Origin: CAIKMD01 sp036501365
Lineage (GTDB): Bacteria > Pseudomonadota > Alphaproteobacteria > ATCC43930 > CGMCC-115725
Direction: 5' to 3'
Length of the DNA: 64,000 nucleotides
Assembly: GCA_036501365.1 (NCBI GenBank)
Contig: DASYAL010000099.1
Location: 13,758-77,757 of the forward strand
Within the stretch, counting starts at the first letter, position 1. Each line of letters begins with the position of its first letter. Position numbers and translations under genes: made by a program. This document shows positions 8,767 through 17,853 of this stretch, piece by piece. A model generated the notes under the pieces. The model was given only the letters and a program-made list of their open reading frames with translations, had not been told where the DNA came from and made no database searches.

Positions 8767-10032
8767 ATGGCGAGTGCCGGGGTTATCGAGACAAAAGGCC
8801 TACTGCAAAACCGCTGGTGGATCGTCGGTGCGTCCTTGATCGGCATGATCGTCGGTCCGGGGACGGCGGTGATCTTCGTCACCAACGTCTTCATGGTGCC
8901 GGTCACGACCGAGCTCGGCTGGACGCGCGGCTTCTTCTCGTCCGGTCTCTTGGCGAGCGCCATCGCTTCGCCCATCATGACGCCGCTCTTCGGCCGGCTG
9001 ATGGATCGCTACGGCATCCAGCGCGTCGCCTTGCCTGCGGCCGTTGCCTATGGCCTGGCGCTTTGCAGCTTCTCGCTGCTGAGCGCGTCCTCGCCCTGGC
9101 AGATCTACATCTTCTTCGCCTGCGCCTCCGGCTTCGGCGCAGCGGTCGGGCCGCTGCCCTATTCCAAGGCGATCACCGCTTGGTTCGACAACGAGCGCGG
9201 CTTCGCCCTCGGCATCGCCACCTGCGGCGTCGGGCTCGGCACTTTCGTGATCCCGATCATGGCCCAGCTTTTTGTCGGCGCCTTCGGCTGGCGCATCGGC
9301 TATGTGGCGGTCGGCATCGTGACCTGGCTGCTCTCTTTCTCGATGATCGGTCTCTTCGTGCGCGAGCCGCCGGGCTATTTCACGCGCATGCGCGCGGCGC
9401 ATGCCGCGGTCGCCGCGGGTGGTCCGCAGCCGCTCGGCCTCACGGTCCAGCAGGCCATCACCGGCACGCGGCAATTCACGGTGCTATTCATCATCTTTCT
9501 GCTCGAGGGCACCGCGAATAACGGCATCTTGAGTGGCCAGTTCGTGCCGATGCTGGTCGATCGCGGCTATAAGCCGCTGGAGGCCGTCGCGCTGCTGGGC
9601 TCGTCCGGCTTTGCCGCGATGGGCGCACGGATCGTGGTCGGCTTCTGCCTCGACTATGTGAATGGCCCGATCTTCTCGGCGATCGTCATGCTGCTGCCGG
9701 TTGCTGGCGTCGGCCTGCTGGTCAGCCATGCCGGCGCACCAGCGCCGTTCTTTGCCGCGCTCTGCCTTGGCCTCGCGATCGGCGCCGAGGTCGACATGCT
9801 CGGCTTCTTCGTCAGCCGCTATTTCGGCCGCCGCTCCTTCGGCTCGCTCTACGGGCTGATCTTCGCCGCCTTCACCATCGGCATCGGCGTAGGACCGGCA
9901 ATTCTCGGCTTAAGCTACGACCGCTTCCACAGTTACGATCCGGTGCTGTCGGTGTTCATGGTGCTGCTGGTCGTCGCCGCGCTGCTGTTCCTGGCGCTCG
10001 GCAAGTACAACTATCCGAAGGGAACGACCTGA
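8767..10032 (+). CDS. MFS transporter
   Basis: A 421-residue, 12-helix major facilitator of the oxalate/formate or monocarboxylate-antiporter style: LFGRLMDRYGIQRV after helix 2, a glycine-rich helix (GIATCGVGLGTFVIPIMAQL), and FFVSRYFGRRSFGSLYGLI in the second half. I start at ATG 8767, nine bases after AAGGGGG; a GTG two codons earlier would be only three bases from it. It lies directly downstream of pobA and the extradiol dioxygenase, which suggests import of an aromatic acid, by context only. Confidence 0.83.
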   Translation: MASAGVIETKGLLQNRWWIVGASLIGMIVGPGTAVIFVTNVFMVPVTTELGWTRGFFSSGLLASAIASPIMTPLFGRLMDRYGIQRVALPAAVAYGLALCSFSLLSASSPWQIYIFFACASGFGAAVGPLPYSKAITAWFDNERGFALGIATCGVGLGTFVIPIMAQLFVGAFGWRIGYVAVGIVTWLLSFSMIGLFVREPPGYFTRMRAAHAAVAAGGPQPLGLTVQQAITGTRQFTVLFIIFLLEGTANNGILSGQFVPMLVDRGYKPLEAVALLGSSGFAAMGARIVVGFCLDYVNGPIFSAIVMLLPVAGVGLLVSHAGAPAPFFAALCLGLAIGAEVDMLGFFVSRYFGRRSFGSLYGLIFAAFTIGIGVGPAILGLSYDRFHSYDPVLSVFMVLLVVAALLFLALGKYNYPKGTT

Positions 10033-10051
10033 CCGGCAGCGATGCCGGTCA
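10030..10051. terminator. Bidirectional hairpin between convergent genes
   Basis: TGACCGGC and GCCGGTCA form a perfect 8-base stem with a 6-base loop. The left arm contains the MFS stop codon. It lies between the MFS gene and the convergent hydrolase. There is no clear T-run on either side. Confidence 0.45.
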
Positions 10052-10093
10052 GCCGGACAGAATTATCTCCGGCTACAGGCGGCGCGCGTTGAA

Positions 10094-11203
10094 CTAGCGC
10101 TTCGGCACTCCGAGTTGCTCAGCCATCCAATCGGCGCATTGGTTCTTCCACAGATGCCCGCGATTGTGGCCGACATGGATGCCGCCTTCGAGCGCGACGA
10201 ACACGCATGGGCCTCGCACCTCTTTGGCGACGCGCTCGGCATCGGTCCAGCGGGTAATGTGATCGGCCTTGCCGCAGATGATGAAGATCGGGCAAGTGAT
10301 CTTCGACGCAACGCCTTCCATATCGAAGGGCCGCGTCTTCTCGCGCGCCTCTTCGATGGTCTTAGAATGGGTGCGTAGGACATAGGCATTCTTCAAGGTC
10401 TGCGGTCGCTGATCGAAATTGTCGATGACTTTGTAGGCGCCGCTATTGGCGATCGCCGCCTTGACGCGTTTCTCGCAAGCGGCGGCGCGCGGCGCGTAAT
10501 AGCCGCCCATCGACGCGCCCGAGATGCCGACGCGGCTCGCATCGAGATCGATGCGCTTCTCGACGAAGTCGATCACCGCGCCGACAGGCTCTTCGAAAGT
10601 ATGCCGGACCGGCCAATCGTATTCGGCCTCGCCCTGACCCGGCCCGTCGAAAGAGAGCGTCGCGATGCCGCGATCGAGGAAAAGCTGCTCGTAAGCGTGC
10701 TGCTCTTCCTTGGTCGAATCCATGCCGGAGATGATGAGGATTACGGGCTGCTTGCCGGTCGCGCCGCCATCCTTGTTTAGGGGCGGCTTGCGCAGATAAC
10801 CGTAGAGATATTTACCCTCGAACGGAATGGCGACGCGCTCGCCGGGCGGCGATAAATGGGGCAAGGCGAGCGTGTAGCATTCGACGGCCTTCATATGCGC
10901 CGCCTTCATCTGCTTCGGCTCATGCGTGAAATAGAACTTGGCGAAGTGATATTCGACCGCCGCGGTGAGAAAATGCGATGCTGCCGACGCATTCTGAGTG
11001 TCGAGCAGCGCGGCGCGACCGAATTTCTCGTGCATCGAGGCGCGCTCCGACCAGGCCGCGCACCAATCGTCATAGTTGTCGATCGAATAGGCGACTTCCT
11101 GGAAGTCGCTGAGCGGCACGCCGGCCGCAACCATGCGCCCTACCCAGCCCGTCCGCGCGGCCTTGATCGTCGCATCGGGTTCGCGGTTGCTTGCGTCTGC
11201 CAT
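10094..11203 (-). CDS. Alpha/beta hydrolase, FrsA/DUF1100-like
   Basis: A 369-residue hydrolase with an alpha-helical N-terminal cap (about 1-125) and an alpha/beta core. The nucleophile elbow GISGASMGG is near residue 228; Asp lies in CGKADHITRW and the likely catalytic His in EGGIHVGHNRGH near the C-terminus. The layout resembles 2,6-dihydroxypseudooxynicotine hydrolase, a C-C bond hydrolase, and FrsA-like esterases. Beside an extradiol dioxygenase, cleavage of a ring-fission product is an attractive inference. It is divergent from the amine oxidase gene. Confidence 0.8.
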   Translation of the reverse strand: MADASNREPDATIKAARTGWVGRMVAAGVPLSDFQEVAYSIDNYDDWCAAWSERASMHEKFGRAALLDTQNASAASHFLTAAVEYHFAKFYFTHEPKQMKAAHMKAVECYTLALPHLSPPGERVAIPFEGKYLYGYLRKPPLNKDGGATGKQPVILIISGMDSTKEEQHAYEQLFLDRGIATLSFDGPGQGEAEYDWPVRHTFEEPVGAVIDFVEKRIDLDASRVGISGASMGGYYAPRAAACEKRVKAAIANSGAYKVIDNFDQRPQTLKNAYVLRTHSKTIEEAREKTRPFDMEGVASKITCPIFIICGKADHITRWTDAERVAKEVRGPCVFVALEGGIHVGHNRGHLWKNQCADWMAEQLGVPKR

Positions 11204-11339
11204 CCTTGCCCTCCCTTTAGGTCGTGCCGATCGCCGGCCATATTCCGGGTATCATGGCACGGGGCGATGAGGGCCGGAAGTGACCTGCCCGGCACCGTCC
11301 TTGCGTGTTTTCCCTGTAAAACTGATTGGGGGGCGGAAA

Positions 11340-12899
11340 ATGACCGGAACGCGACGGGACTTTTTGCGTCGAGTGGGCGCGCTCGGCGGATTTCGCGCTA
11401 CCTACTTGACGATGCAAGCAATGGGTTTGATGAGCGCGGCCGCCGAAGCCGCACCGCCTTCGCTCGAAGCGAATCCTCGCCACGGCACCAGAGTCGCGAT
11501 CCTCGGCGCCGGCATCGCCGGTCTTTCGGCCGCTTATGAGCTGCGCAAGGCGGGCTATGACTGCACCGTACTCGAAGCGCGCGACCGTGTCGGCGGCCGC
11601 AACTGGACGATTCGGCGCGGCACGACGATCGCGATGACCGACGGCCCGGTACAGCATTGCGATTTCGCCGCCGGGCAGTATTGGAATTCCGGCCCGGCGC
11701 GCATTCCGAGCCATCATCAGGCCGTCCTCGATTATTGCCGCGAGCTCGGCGTGGCGCTCGAAGTCGAGGTGAATACCAGCCGCGGCGCATTGCTGCTCAA
11801 TCCCGCCGCCAATGGCGGCAAGCCAATCGAGATGCGCCGCGCCATCAACGATGGCCGCGGCGAAGTATCGGAGCTCTTGGCGAAAGCGATCAATCGCGGC
11901 GCGCTCGATCAAGAGCTGACGGCGCAGGACAAGAAGCGCATGCTCGCTTTCCTCAAGCAATATGGCGATCTCGATCCCGGTCTTGCCTATAACGGCTCCT
12001 CGCGTGCTGGCTTCGCAGCCCTTCCGGGCGCGGGCGATCAGGACGGTGTGATTCGCACGCCCCTATCGCTTGATCTGCTGCTCGACGAGAACATGTGGTC
12101 CGGGATGCTGTTCGAGGAAGCCTTCGACTTCCAGGCAACCATGTTCCAGCCGATCGGCGGCATGGACAACATCCCGATGGCGTTTGCGCGCAAGCTCGGC
12201 GATGTCGTGAAGCTGGGCTGCGAGGTTACGGCCATCCGCCGGACCGGCAAGAGCGTGCGCATCATCTATTGGAACGGCCGCACGCATCGGCGCGAGAGCA
12301 TCGAAGCTGTCTACTGCCTTGTCACCATTCCGCTCAAGGTATTGAAAGCGATCGACGCGGATTTTTCCCCGCCCTATATCGCCGCCGTCGGATCGATCGA
12401 ATACGGTAACGCCATCAAGATCGCCTGGGAAGCGCCGCGCTTCTGGGAAAGCGAGAACCACATCTACGGCGGCATTTCCTGGGTGAAAGGCCCGACCGCG
12501 ATGGTGTGGTATCCGAGCGACCGATTCTTTTCACCGAAAGGCATTCTGCTCGGCGCCTACACCGCACGCGAGGATGTCGACGAACTCGCGGCAAAGCCGC
12601 TCGCCGAGCAATTCGCGTTATCCCGCGCCGCGATCGAGGCGCTTCATCCCGGCCATGGCAAGGATGTGAGGAAGCCCATGGGCATCGCCTGGGCCAAAAT
12701 CCCCTACACCTACGGCATTGCGGCACGCTGGCCGAGCGACAAGGACCCGCGCTACGAGCTGCTCGGCACCCCGGATGGGCCGTTCTATTTCGCCGGAGAG
12801 CATCTCTCTCATATCGGGGCGTGGCAGGAAGGCGCAATCCTCTCGGCCCGGCGCGCGATCGGCCTGATCGATCAGCATCGGCGCGCGAAGGCCGCTTAG
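11340..12899 (+). CDS. Flavin monoamine oxidase family protein, Tat-exported
   Basis: A 519-residue FAD-dependent amine oxidase. The twin-arginine leader is TRRDFLRRVG at residues 3-12. The Rossmann motif GAGIAGLSAAYELRKAG begins near 58 and is followed by LEARDRVGGR. The C-terminal FAD contact FAGEHLSHIGAWQEGAI is near 483. The predicted product is a periplasmic enzyme oxidising an amine or a related C-N bond with release of H2O2. I use ATG 11340, just after GGGGGGCGGAAA; an in-frame ATG 20 codons earlier would bury the Tat motif. Substrate unknown. Confidence 0.85.
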   Translation: MTGTRRDFLRRVGALGGFRATYLTMQAMGLMSAAAEAAPPSLEANPRHGTRVAILGAGIAGLSAAYELRKAGYDCTVLEARDRVGGRNWTIRRGTTIAMTDGPVQHCDFAAGQYWNSGPARIPSHHQAVLDYCRELGVALEVEVNTSRGALLLNPAANGGKPIEMRRAINDGRGEVSELLAKAINRGALDQELTAQDKKRMLAFLKQYGDLDPGLAYNGSSRAGFAALPGAGDQDGVIRTPLSLDLLLDENMWSGMLFEEAFDFQATMFQPIGGMDNIPMAFARKLGDVVKLGCEVTAIRRTGKSVRIIYWNGRTHRRESIEAVYCLVTIPLKVLKAIDADFSPPYIAAVGSIEYGNAIKIAWEAPRFWESENHIYGGISWVKGPTAMVWYPSDRFFSPKGILLGAYTAREDVDELAAKPLAEQFALSRAAIEALHPGHGKDVRKPMGIAWAKIPYTYGIAARWPSDKDPRYELLGTPDGPFYFAGEHLSHIGAWQEGAILSARRAIGLIDQHRRAKAA

Positions 12900-12950
12900 A
12901 GGCGGGCGCTGCGCGTGATAGGCTATGACCGCGTAGAGCCGGAGGCAATC

Positions 12951-13262
12951 GTGGCAAAGGCGAAATCATCCAGTCCTAAAGCGCCGGAGCCGCGCGGCTT
13001 CATGCTGCATTGGGGCAAGGGCATCATCGAGGAGGAAGCGCGGATCGGCGCGACCTATCACAACCCAACCATCCAGCTCCTGACCTTTACCGAAGGCGCG
13101 GCAAAAGGCACGCATGAGATTCGCTTCTGCCATTACAACCATCGCGGCATGTTCCAGCGCTCGCCGCTGATCATCGACGAAAAAGATCTTCCCGCGCTGC
13201 GCAAGGCGCTGAAGGAAACGCCGAAACTGGCGAAGCTTTTGAAGAAACTCGTCGCGGATTAG
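12951..13262 (+). CDS. Conserved hypothetical protein, small basic
   Basis: A 103-residue soluble protein I do not recognise. GTG at 12951 follows GGAGGCAATC, a better site than an ATG 12 codons upstream. It has a basic Ala/Pro/Ser N-terminus, then an aromatic-rich beta-like core (GFMLHWGKGIIEE, FCHYNHRGMFQ) and a Lys-rich C-terminal helix (LAKLLKKL). No signal peptide or membrane segment is visible. Its stop TAG overlaps the stop of livF on the other strand within the four bases TTAG. Confidence 0.65.
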   Translation: MAKAKSSSPKAPEPRGFMLHWGKGIIEEEARIGATYHNPTIQLLTFTEGAAKGTHEIRFCHYNHRGMFQRSPLIIDEKDLPALRKALKETPKLAKLLKKLVAD

Positions 13263-13966
13263 AGGCCGAGATAGGCTTCGCGGATACGCGATTGCGCCAG
13301 GAGCGCGTCCGGCAATCCGGTGGCGACGATGCGGCCTTCCTCGAGTACATAGGCACGACCGGCGATCTCCATCGCCTGCGCGACATTCTGCTCGACCAGA
13401 AGGATCGCGACGCCTTCCGACTGGATAAGGCTGATTGCGCGGAACATCTCGCCCACCACCGCCGGAGCGAGGCCGAGCGACGGCTCGTCCAGCAACAAGA
13501 GCCGCGGCTCCGCCATCATGGCGCGGCCGATCGCCACCATCTGCTGCTGCCCGCCCGAAAGGGTGCCGGAAAGCTGCTGGCGCTTCTCGTACACTGCGGG
13601 GAACAGCGCGTAGACTCGCTCGAGGCTGCGAGCGCGCGCCTTGCGCGCCTCGGGCCGATAGCAGCCGATCTCGAGATTCTCCTCGACCGTCATGCCGGCA
13701 AAGAGCCGCCGCCCCTCCGGCACCAGCGCCACGCCATAACGGCAGACCTGATGCGGCGCGACCTTCGAGAGCTCTGCCCCGCTGAGGCGCAGGCTGCCGC
13801 GCTCGGCGCGCAGCAACCCGGCGATAGTATTGATGAGCGTCGACTTGCCGGCGCCGTTCGGCCCGATCACCGAGACGATTTCGCCCTCGCCGACCTCGAG
13901 CGCGATGTCCCAGATCGCCGGCGCACCGCCGTAGCCGACCGTCAGGTCTTTGACCTCAAGAAGCAT
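13259..13966 (-). CDS. livF: LIV-type ABC transporter ATPase, LivF-like
   Basis: A 235-residue ATPase of the branched-chain amino acid/amide importer family, with Walker A GPNGAGKST near residue 38, LSGGQQQMVAIGRA near 135 and LLLDEPSLGLAP near 158. It is the last gene of the minus-strand operon and overlaps the 3' end of the LivM-LivG fusion by 11 bases. Two binding proteins and LivH lie upstream. Because FAH, ThDP and cytochrome genes share the operon, the substrate is more likely an organic or aromatic acid than an amino acid; that is inference. Confidence 0.9.
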   Translation of the reverse strand: MLLEVKDLTVGYGGAPAIWDIALEVGEGEIVSVIGPNGAGKSTLINTIAGLLRAERGSLRLSGAELSKVAPHQVCRYGVALVPEGRRLFAGMTVEENLEIGCYRPEARKARARSLERVYALFPAVYEKRQQLSGTLSGGQQQMVAIGRAMMAEPRLLLLDEPSLGLAPAVVGEMFRAISLIQSEGVAILLVEQNVAQAMEIAGRAYVLEEGRIVATGLPDALLAQSRIREAYLGL

Positions 13967-15719
13967 GGACCTTGCCGAGATAGACGTTGACGACTTCTTT
14001 GTCGCGCATGGTCTCGTCGGGCGTGCCGAGCGCGATCAGCGCGCCGCCGTTCAGAACCGCGACGCGATCCGAGAGCGCCACCACCGCGCGCATCAGGTGC
14101 TCGACGAAGATGATCGACGTGCCGCGCGCGCGGATGTCGCGGATCAGCGCTAGCGCGCCGTCGATCTCGGTGTTGTTGAGGCCCGACAGCACCTCGTCCA
14201 GCAGTAGCACCTGCGGCTGCGCGGCAAGGCCACGCGCCAGCTCGAGGAATTTGCGCTCGTGCAGATTGAGCTGCGGCGGATAGTCGAAGGCCTTGCGGCC
14301 GAGGCCGGTATAACCGAGCCAATGCGCGGCCATGCGCCGGGCCTCGGACTCGCTGCGCCCGTCGCCGAAGCTCGCGGCGAGCGCGACATTGTCGAGCACG
14401 GTCAAGCGGTTGAACGGTCGCGGTATCTGATAAGAGCGCGCGATGCCGAGCCGCGCGACGCGATGCGCGGGCAGGTCGCCGATCGATGTGCCGCCGAAGA
14501 CGATGCTGCCGCGGTCGAGCCGGAAATGGCCGGTGATGACATTGATGAGCGTCGACTTGCCCGAGCCGTTCGGGCCGACGAGACCGAGGATCTCGCCCTG
14601 CCGCACGTCGAGCGTCACGCCTTTCAGAGCCTGCACGCCGCCAAACGTCTTCCAGACATCGCGGCACTCGAGCACCGATCCTCTCGCACCGACCACAGCC
14701 CCGCCGGCGCGCGGCTCGGGCACGAGCGGCTGCGGCAACGCGGGCGCCGGAACCCATGCCCGCGGCGCGAGCCGCCGCCACCAGCGCGTCAGGCTCGGCA
14801 TCACGCCGTCGGGCAGCAATAGCACGATAAGAATGAGACCCAGGGCGACGCCGCCGCGCGCCAGCGCCGCTTCGGGCCCCGAGGGAAAGCCGTACAGGGC
14901 GATGGTGACGATGATCGCGCCGAGCGCGGGCCCCAGCCAATGGCGCGAGCCGCCGAAGATGCTCATCACCACCGGATACATGATCACCGTGATCTCGAAG
15001 GTCTCGCCGACCGTGACGTAGCTGACATAGATCGAATAGACGCCGCCAACGGCGCCGGCGATGCCCGAGGAGAGCGCCATTGCCCCGAGCTTGTAGCGGA
15101 AGGTCGGCACGCCCTTGACCTCGGCGACGTCCTCGTCGTCGTGGATCGCGAAGAGGCCGAGACCCATGCGCGAGCGGTAGACCCACCAGGCGATGCCGAG
15201 CGACAACGCAGCAAAGAAGAGGCCGAGCGTATAGATCGTGCCGTCCTGCGAGCCGAAGAATTCCGGCATCGCCACGCTGATCAAATAGACACCGGTGCCG
15301 CCGTCGATCGGCGTGTTAGAGATGATCGCCGCGACCACGAAGGTGACCGAAATGGTCATCAGCGCGAAGAGTTCGCCCCTCAGGCGCTGCAGACGGAAGA
15401 CAAGCCAGCCGACGCCAGTGCCGAGCACCGCGGCGACTGCCGCCGCCGCCGGCAAGGTGGCGAGGAACGGCCAGCCGAATTTCGTCGCCAGGGTCGCGGC
15501 GGTATAGACGCCGGTGCCAAAGAAGGCGGCGTGGCCGAAGCTCCAATAGCCGGCGAAGCCGCTGAGGATCGTCCAGCTCGTCGCCATCGAGATCCAGAAG
15601 AAGATCAGGTAGAGGAAGGCGATGTAGAACGGCGCGATGTTGCTCGCCGGAATCGCGATCAGGATCGCCAGAACGGCGAGCGTGACGATCACGGCGATGC
15701 GCTTACGGCTCAAATCCAT
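13956..15719 (-). CDS. livMG: LivM-LivG fusion: ABC permease and ATPase in one chain
   Basis: A 587-residue protein: a LivM-type permease (about residues 1-325, multiple helices, with FGHAAFFGTGVYTAA) joined by a Pro-rich linker to a LivG-type ATPase starting near 346. The ATPase has Walker A GPNGSGKST near 383 and LLLDEVLSGLNNTE near 505. The usual C-loop is replaced by LNLHERKFLELARGLA, as in many LivG proteins. ATG 15719 overlaps the livH stop by 10 bases. A longer in-frame opening extends upstream but lies inside livH and reads as Arg-rich noise, so I reject it. Confidence 0.88.
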   Translation of the reverse strand: MDLSRKRIAVIVTLAVLAILIAIPASNIAPFYIAFLYLIFFWISMATSWTILSGFAGYWSFGHAAFFGTGVYTAATLATKFGWPFLATLPAAAAVAAVLGTGVGWLVFRLQRLRGELFALMTISVTFVVAAIISNTPIDGGTGVYLISVAMPEFFGSQDGTIYTLGLFFAALSLGIAWWVYRSRMGLGLFAIHDDEDVAEVKGVPTFRYKLGAMALSSGIAGAVGGVYSIYVSYVTVGETFEITVIMYPVVMSIFGGSRHWLGPALGAIIVTIALYGFPSGPEAALARGGVALGLILIVLLLPDGVMPSLTRWWRRLAPRAWVPAPALPQPLVPEPRAGGAVVGARGSVLECRDVWKTFGGVQALKGVTLDVRQGEILGLVGPNGSGKSTLINVITGHFRLDRGSIVFGGTSIGDLPAHRVARLGIARSYQIPRPFNRLTVLDNVALAASFGDGRSESEARRMAAHWLGYTGLGRKAFDYPPQLNLHERKFLELARGLAAQPQVLLLDEVLSGLNNTEIDGALALIRDIRARGTSIIFVEHLMRAVVALSDRVAVLNGGALIALGTPDETMRDKEVVNVYLGKVHAS

Positions 15720-16561
15720 CGCGGCCTGAACACCAGCAGCACGATCAGCACCGAGAACGAGACGAGCGGCGCCCAGGACGGGTTGACCACGGCCATGGTC
15801 AGCGCCTCGCAAAGACCGATAAGGATGCCGCCCATAAGCGCGCCGAGCGGATTGCCCAGCCGGCCGATGATCACGACCGCAAAAACGACGCCGACCCAGG
15901 CCCAGATCTGCGACGGCGCGAGGGTCGCAATCAGCGCGATGAAGACGCCGGCGACGCCGGCATAGGCGGCGCAGAGGCCCGAGAGTAGGAACGACAGGCC
16001 GCGGTGGTTGATGCCGAAGGCCGCGGCGATCGGCGCGTCCTCGGCGCAGGCACGCAGGGCGCGGCCGACATAGGTGTAGCGCAGCCATGCCCAGGTTGCG
16101 GCGGCGAGCGCGGCGGCGACGACGAAAGCGATGAAGCTGAGCTTCGGCACATAGAGGGCGCCGACGACCCAGGACTGGCTGCCCCAGAGCGTGTCGTAGC
16201 GGCGGAAATCGGCGGTCCAGATGAATTGCAGCGTCGATTCGACGATCACCGCCAGGGCGAAGGTAACGAGCATCGACTGCATCTCGGTGACGCCGAAGCG
16301 CATGAATACCCAATGCAGCCCGATGCCATAAGCGAAGAAGGCGGCGACGATCAGAAGCCCCGCCCACCAGGGCGCGATGCCCAGCGCCGTGCCCATCCAC
16401 CAGGTGAGATAGGCGCCGAGCAACGCGATCGCGAAATGGCCGATATTGACGAGCCGCAGCAGGCCCCAGCTGAGGCTCAAGCCGAGCGCGAGTAAGCCGT
16501 AGAGCCCGCCGGTCAGAAAGCCGGTGATCAGCGATTGCTCGACCAGCGAGAGATGCGGCAC
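15710..16561 (-). CDS. livH: LIV-type ABC transporter permease, LivH-like
   Basis: A 283-residue integral membrane protein with about eight helices, beginning LVEQSLITGFLTGGLYGLLALGLSLSWG, split here as LVEQSLITGFLTGG then LYGLLALGLSLSWG, which is the LivH pattern. The conserved cytoplasmic loop has ALRACAEDAPIAAAFGI. The start is GTG at 16561, nine bases after AAAGGA. It lies 29 bases after the second binding-protein gene and overlaps the LivM-LivG fusion, so translation is probably coupled. Confidence 0.88.
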   Translation of the reverse strand: MPHLSLVEQSLITGFLTGGLYGLLALGLSLSWGLLRLVNIGHFAIALLGAYLTWWMGTALGIAPWWAGLLIVAAFFAYGIGLHWVFMRFGVTEMQSMLVTFALAVIVESTLQFIWTADFRRYDTLWGSQSWVVGALYVPKLSFIAFVVAAALAAATWAWLRYTYVGRALRACAEDAPIAAAFGINHRGLSFLLSGLCAAYAGVAGVFIALIATLAPSQIWAWVGVVFAVVIIGRLGNPLGALMGGILIGLCEALTMAVVNPSWAPLVSFSVLIVLLVFRPRWI

Positions 16562-16590
16562 CTAGCTTCGTCCTTTCTTTGGGCGACGTT

Positions 16591-17802
16591 TCAGGGCGCG
16601 ATCAGCTGAACGCCTGGCGTGCGCATGTCGGGCGGCCAGACCGCAACCCATTTGCCGCCCTGGACCTGCTTCAATTGTTGCGTATCGATCGCGCTCGTAT
16701 GCGAACGGCCGCTGAAACCGCGCTTGCCCTCGATTGTCTCGACCGTGTTCTTGTCGAGCCATTCGGCGATGGTCTTGTCGTCGAGGCTGTTCGTCGCCCT
16801 CACCGCAGCAATCAGGATTTGCCACCCGGCATATTCGTTTCCAGCCTGGGAGTCGACGTGCGGATAGGGCAGGCGCGCTTTCTCGGCGCGCGCATCGAAC
16901 TCGCGCGCGAATTCGCTGCCTTCCTTGGTCGCCGTATAGGGCGCCACGTCTTCGAACCCGGAATAGGAGACGGCGCGCTCGGCGAGCGGATCCGCCGCCA
17001 TCAGCCCCGAGGGATAGAGATAAAAATGGCGCCGGGGCTGGTAATCGATTCGCTTCATCGCCTCGAGAAGCTGATCGCCTTCGACACCGAGGCAGGCGAC
17101 GAAGACGAGATCGGCATTCGCGTCCTTGACCCGCCCCGCGACACCGCTGAAATCGCGATTGCCGACGTCATATTCGAGATAGCCGAGGACATCGAGCCCG
17201 CGCGACTTCGCCGCGCGCTCCATGCCGTGCGCCATATCCTCGGCCGACGGGAATTTGCTCGAAACGATTAGGACATTCTTGGGCGGATGGCCGGTACTGG
17301 CATAAGCGTCGAGGACCTTCACCGGCAGCGTGCTGGTCGAATCGGGACCGCCGATCGTGGCTGAGAAATGCCATTCGTAGGTGGCCAGCTGTGGCTGGCC
17401 TAAGGTGTTCTCGATGAAGACCTTGTGGTAGCGTTGGGCGACGGACATGGCCGCGAGGATCGCCGCAGTGCCGTAAGGCCCGACGATGAGATCGACGTGG
17501 TCGGATGTGATGAGCCGCTCGTAGAGCGTGCGCGAGACATCGGGCTTCGACTGATCGTCGAGCACGACGTATTCGACCGGCCGGCCGAGTAAGCCGCCGC
17601 TTTGATTGAGCCGTTCGACGAAGATCTCGCTGGCGATCTGGTGCGCGAGGCCGGTCTGCGCGAACGGACCTGTCAGCGAGAGCGTCTGCCCGATGCGGAT
17701 CGGTTGCCCGGTCGGCGCTTGTGCAAGCGCCGGCGCTGCTCCTAGCGCGAGGGCCAGAAGGGCGACCAGGTTGCGCCGCCGCAGCCGCGTGCCAAAGATC
17801 AT
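16591..17802 (-). CDS. LIV-type periplasmic substrate-binding protein (copy 1)
   Basis: A 403-residue type I periplasmic binding protein. The signal peptide RRRNLVALLALALGAAPALAQ ends at an ALA-type cleavage site, and the mature part opens QPIRIGQTLSLTGPFAQTG, the LivJ/LivK pattern. ATG 17802 follows AGGAAAG; a GTG eight codons upstream is less well placed. It is a paralogue of the next gene upstream: both share IRIGQ-LTGPFAQTG, DDQSKPDVSRTLYE, VDLI-PYGTA, PYPHVDSQAGNEY-GWQI. Mature sequences differ enough that ligands may differ. Confidence 0.88.
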   Translation of the reverse strand: MIFGTRLRRRNLVALLALALGAAPALAQAPTGQPIRIGQTLSLTGPFAQTGLAHQIASEIFVERLNQSGGLLGRPVEYVVLDDQSKPDVSRTLYERLITSDHVDLIVGPYGTAAILAAMSVAQRYHKVFIENTLGQPQLATYEWHFSATIGGPDSTSTLPVKVLDAYASTGHPPKNVLIVSSKFPSAEDMAHGMERAAKSRGLDVLGYLEYDVGNRDFSGVAGRVKDANADLVFVACLGVEGDQLLEAMKRIDYQPRRHFYLYPSGLMAADPLAERAVSYSGFEDVAPYTATKEGSEFAREFDARAEKARLPYPHVDSQAGNEYAGWQILIAAVRATNSLDDKTIAEWLDKNTVETIEGKRGFSGRSHTSAIDTQQLKQVQGGKWVAVWPPDMRTPGVQLIAP

Positions 17803-17853
17803 CGCTATCTTTCCTGTCTCGAGCACCCGAAGCGGCAGCGCTCAAACGTGTCC

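Noticed and set aside
11223..11261. CGTGCC...GGCACG inverted repeat between the hydrolase and amine oxidase genes
   Set aside because: Arms of six bases across a 27-base loop occur by chance in GC-rich DNA, and it matches no known operator.
15720..16400. Longer start for the LivM-LivG fusion, giving 814 residues
   Set aside because: The extra 227 codons lie inside livH in another frame and are Arg-rich without membrane helices. ATG 15719 overlaps the livH stop as expected for coupling.
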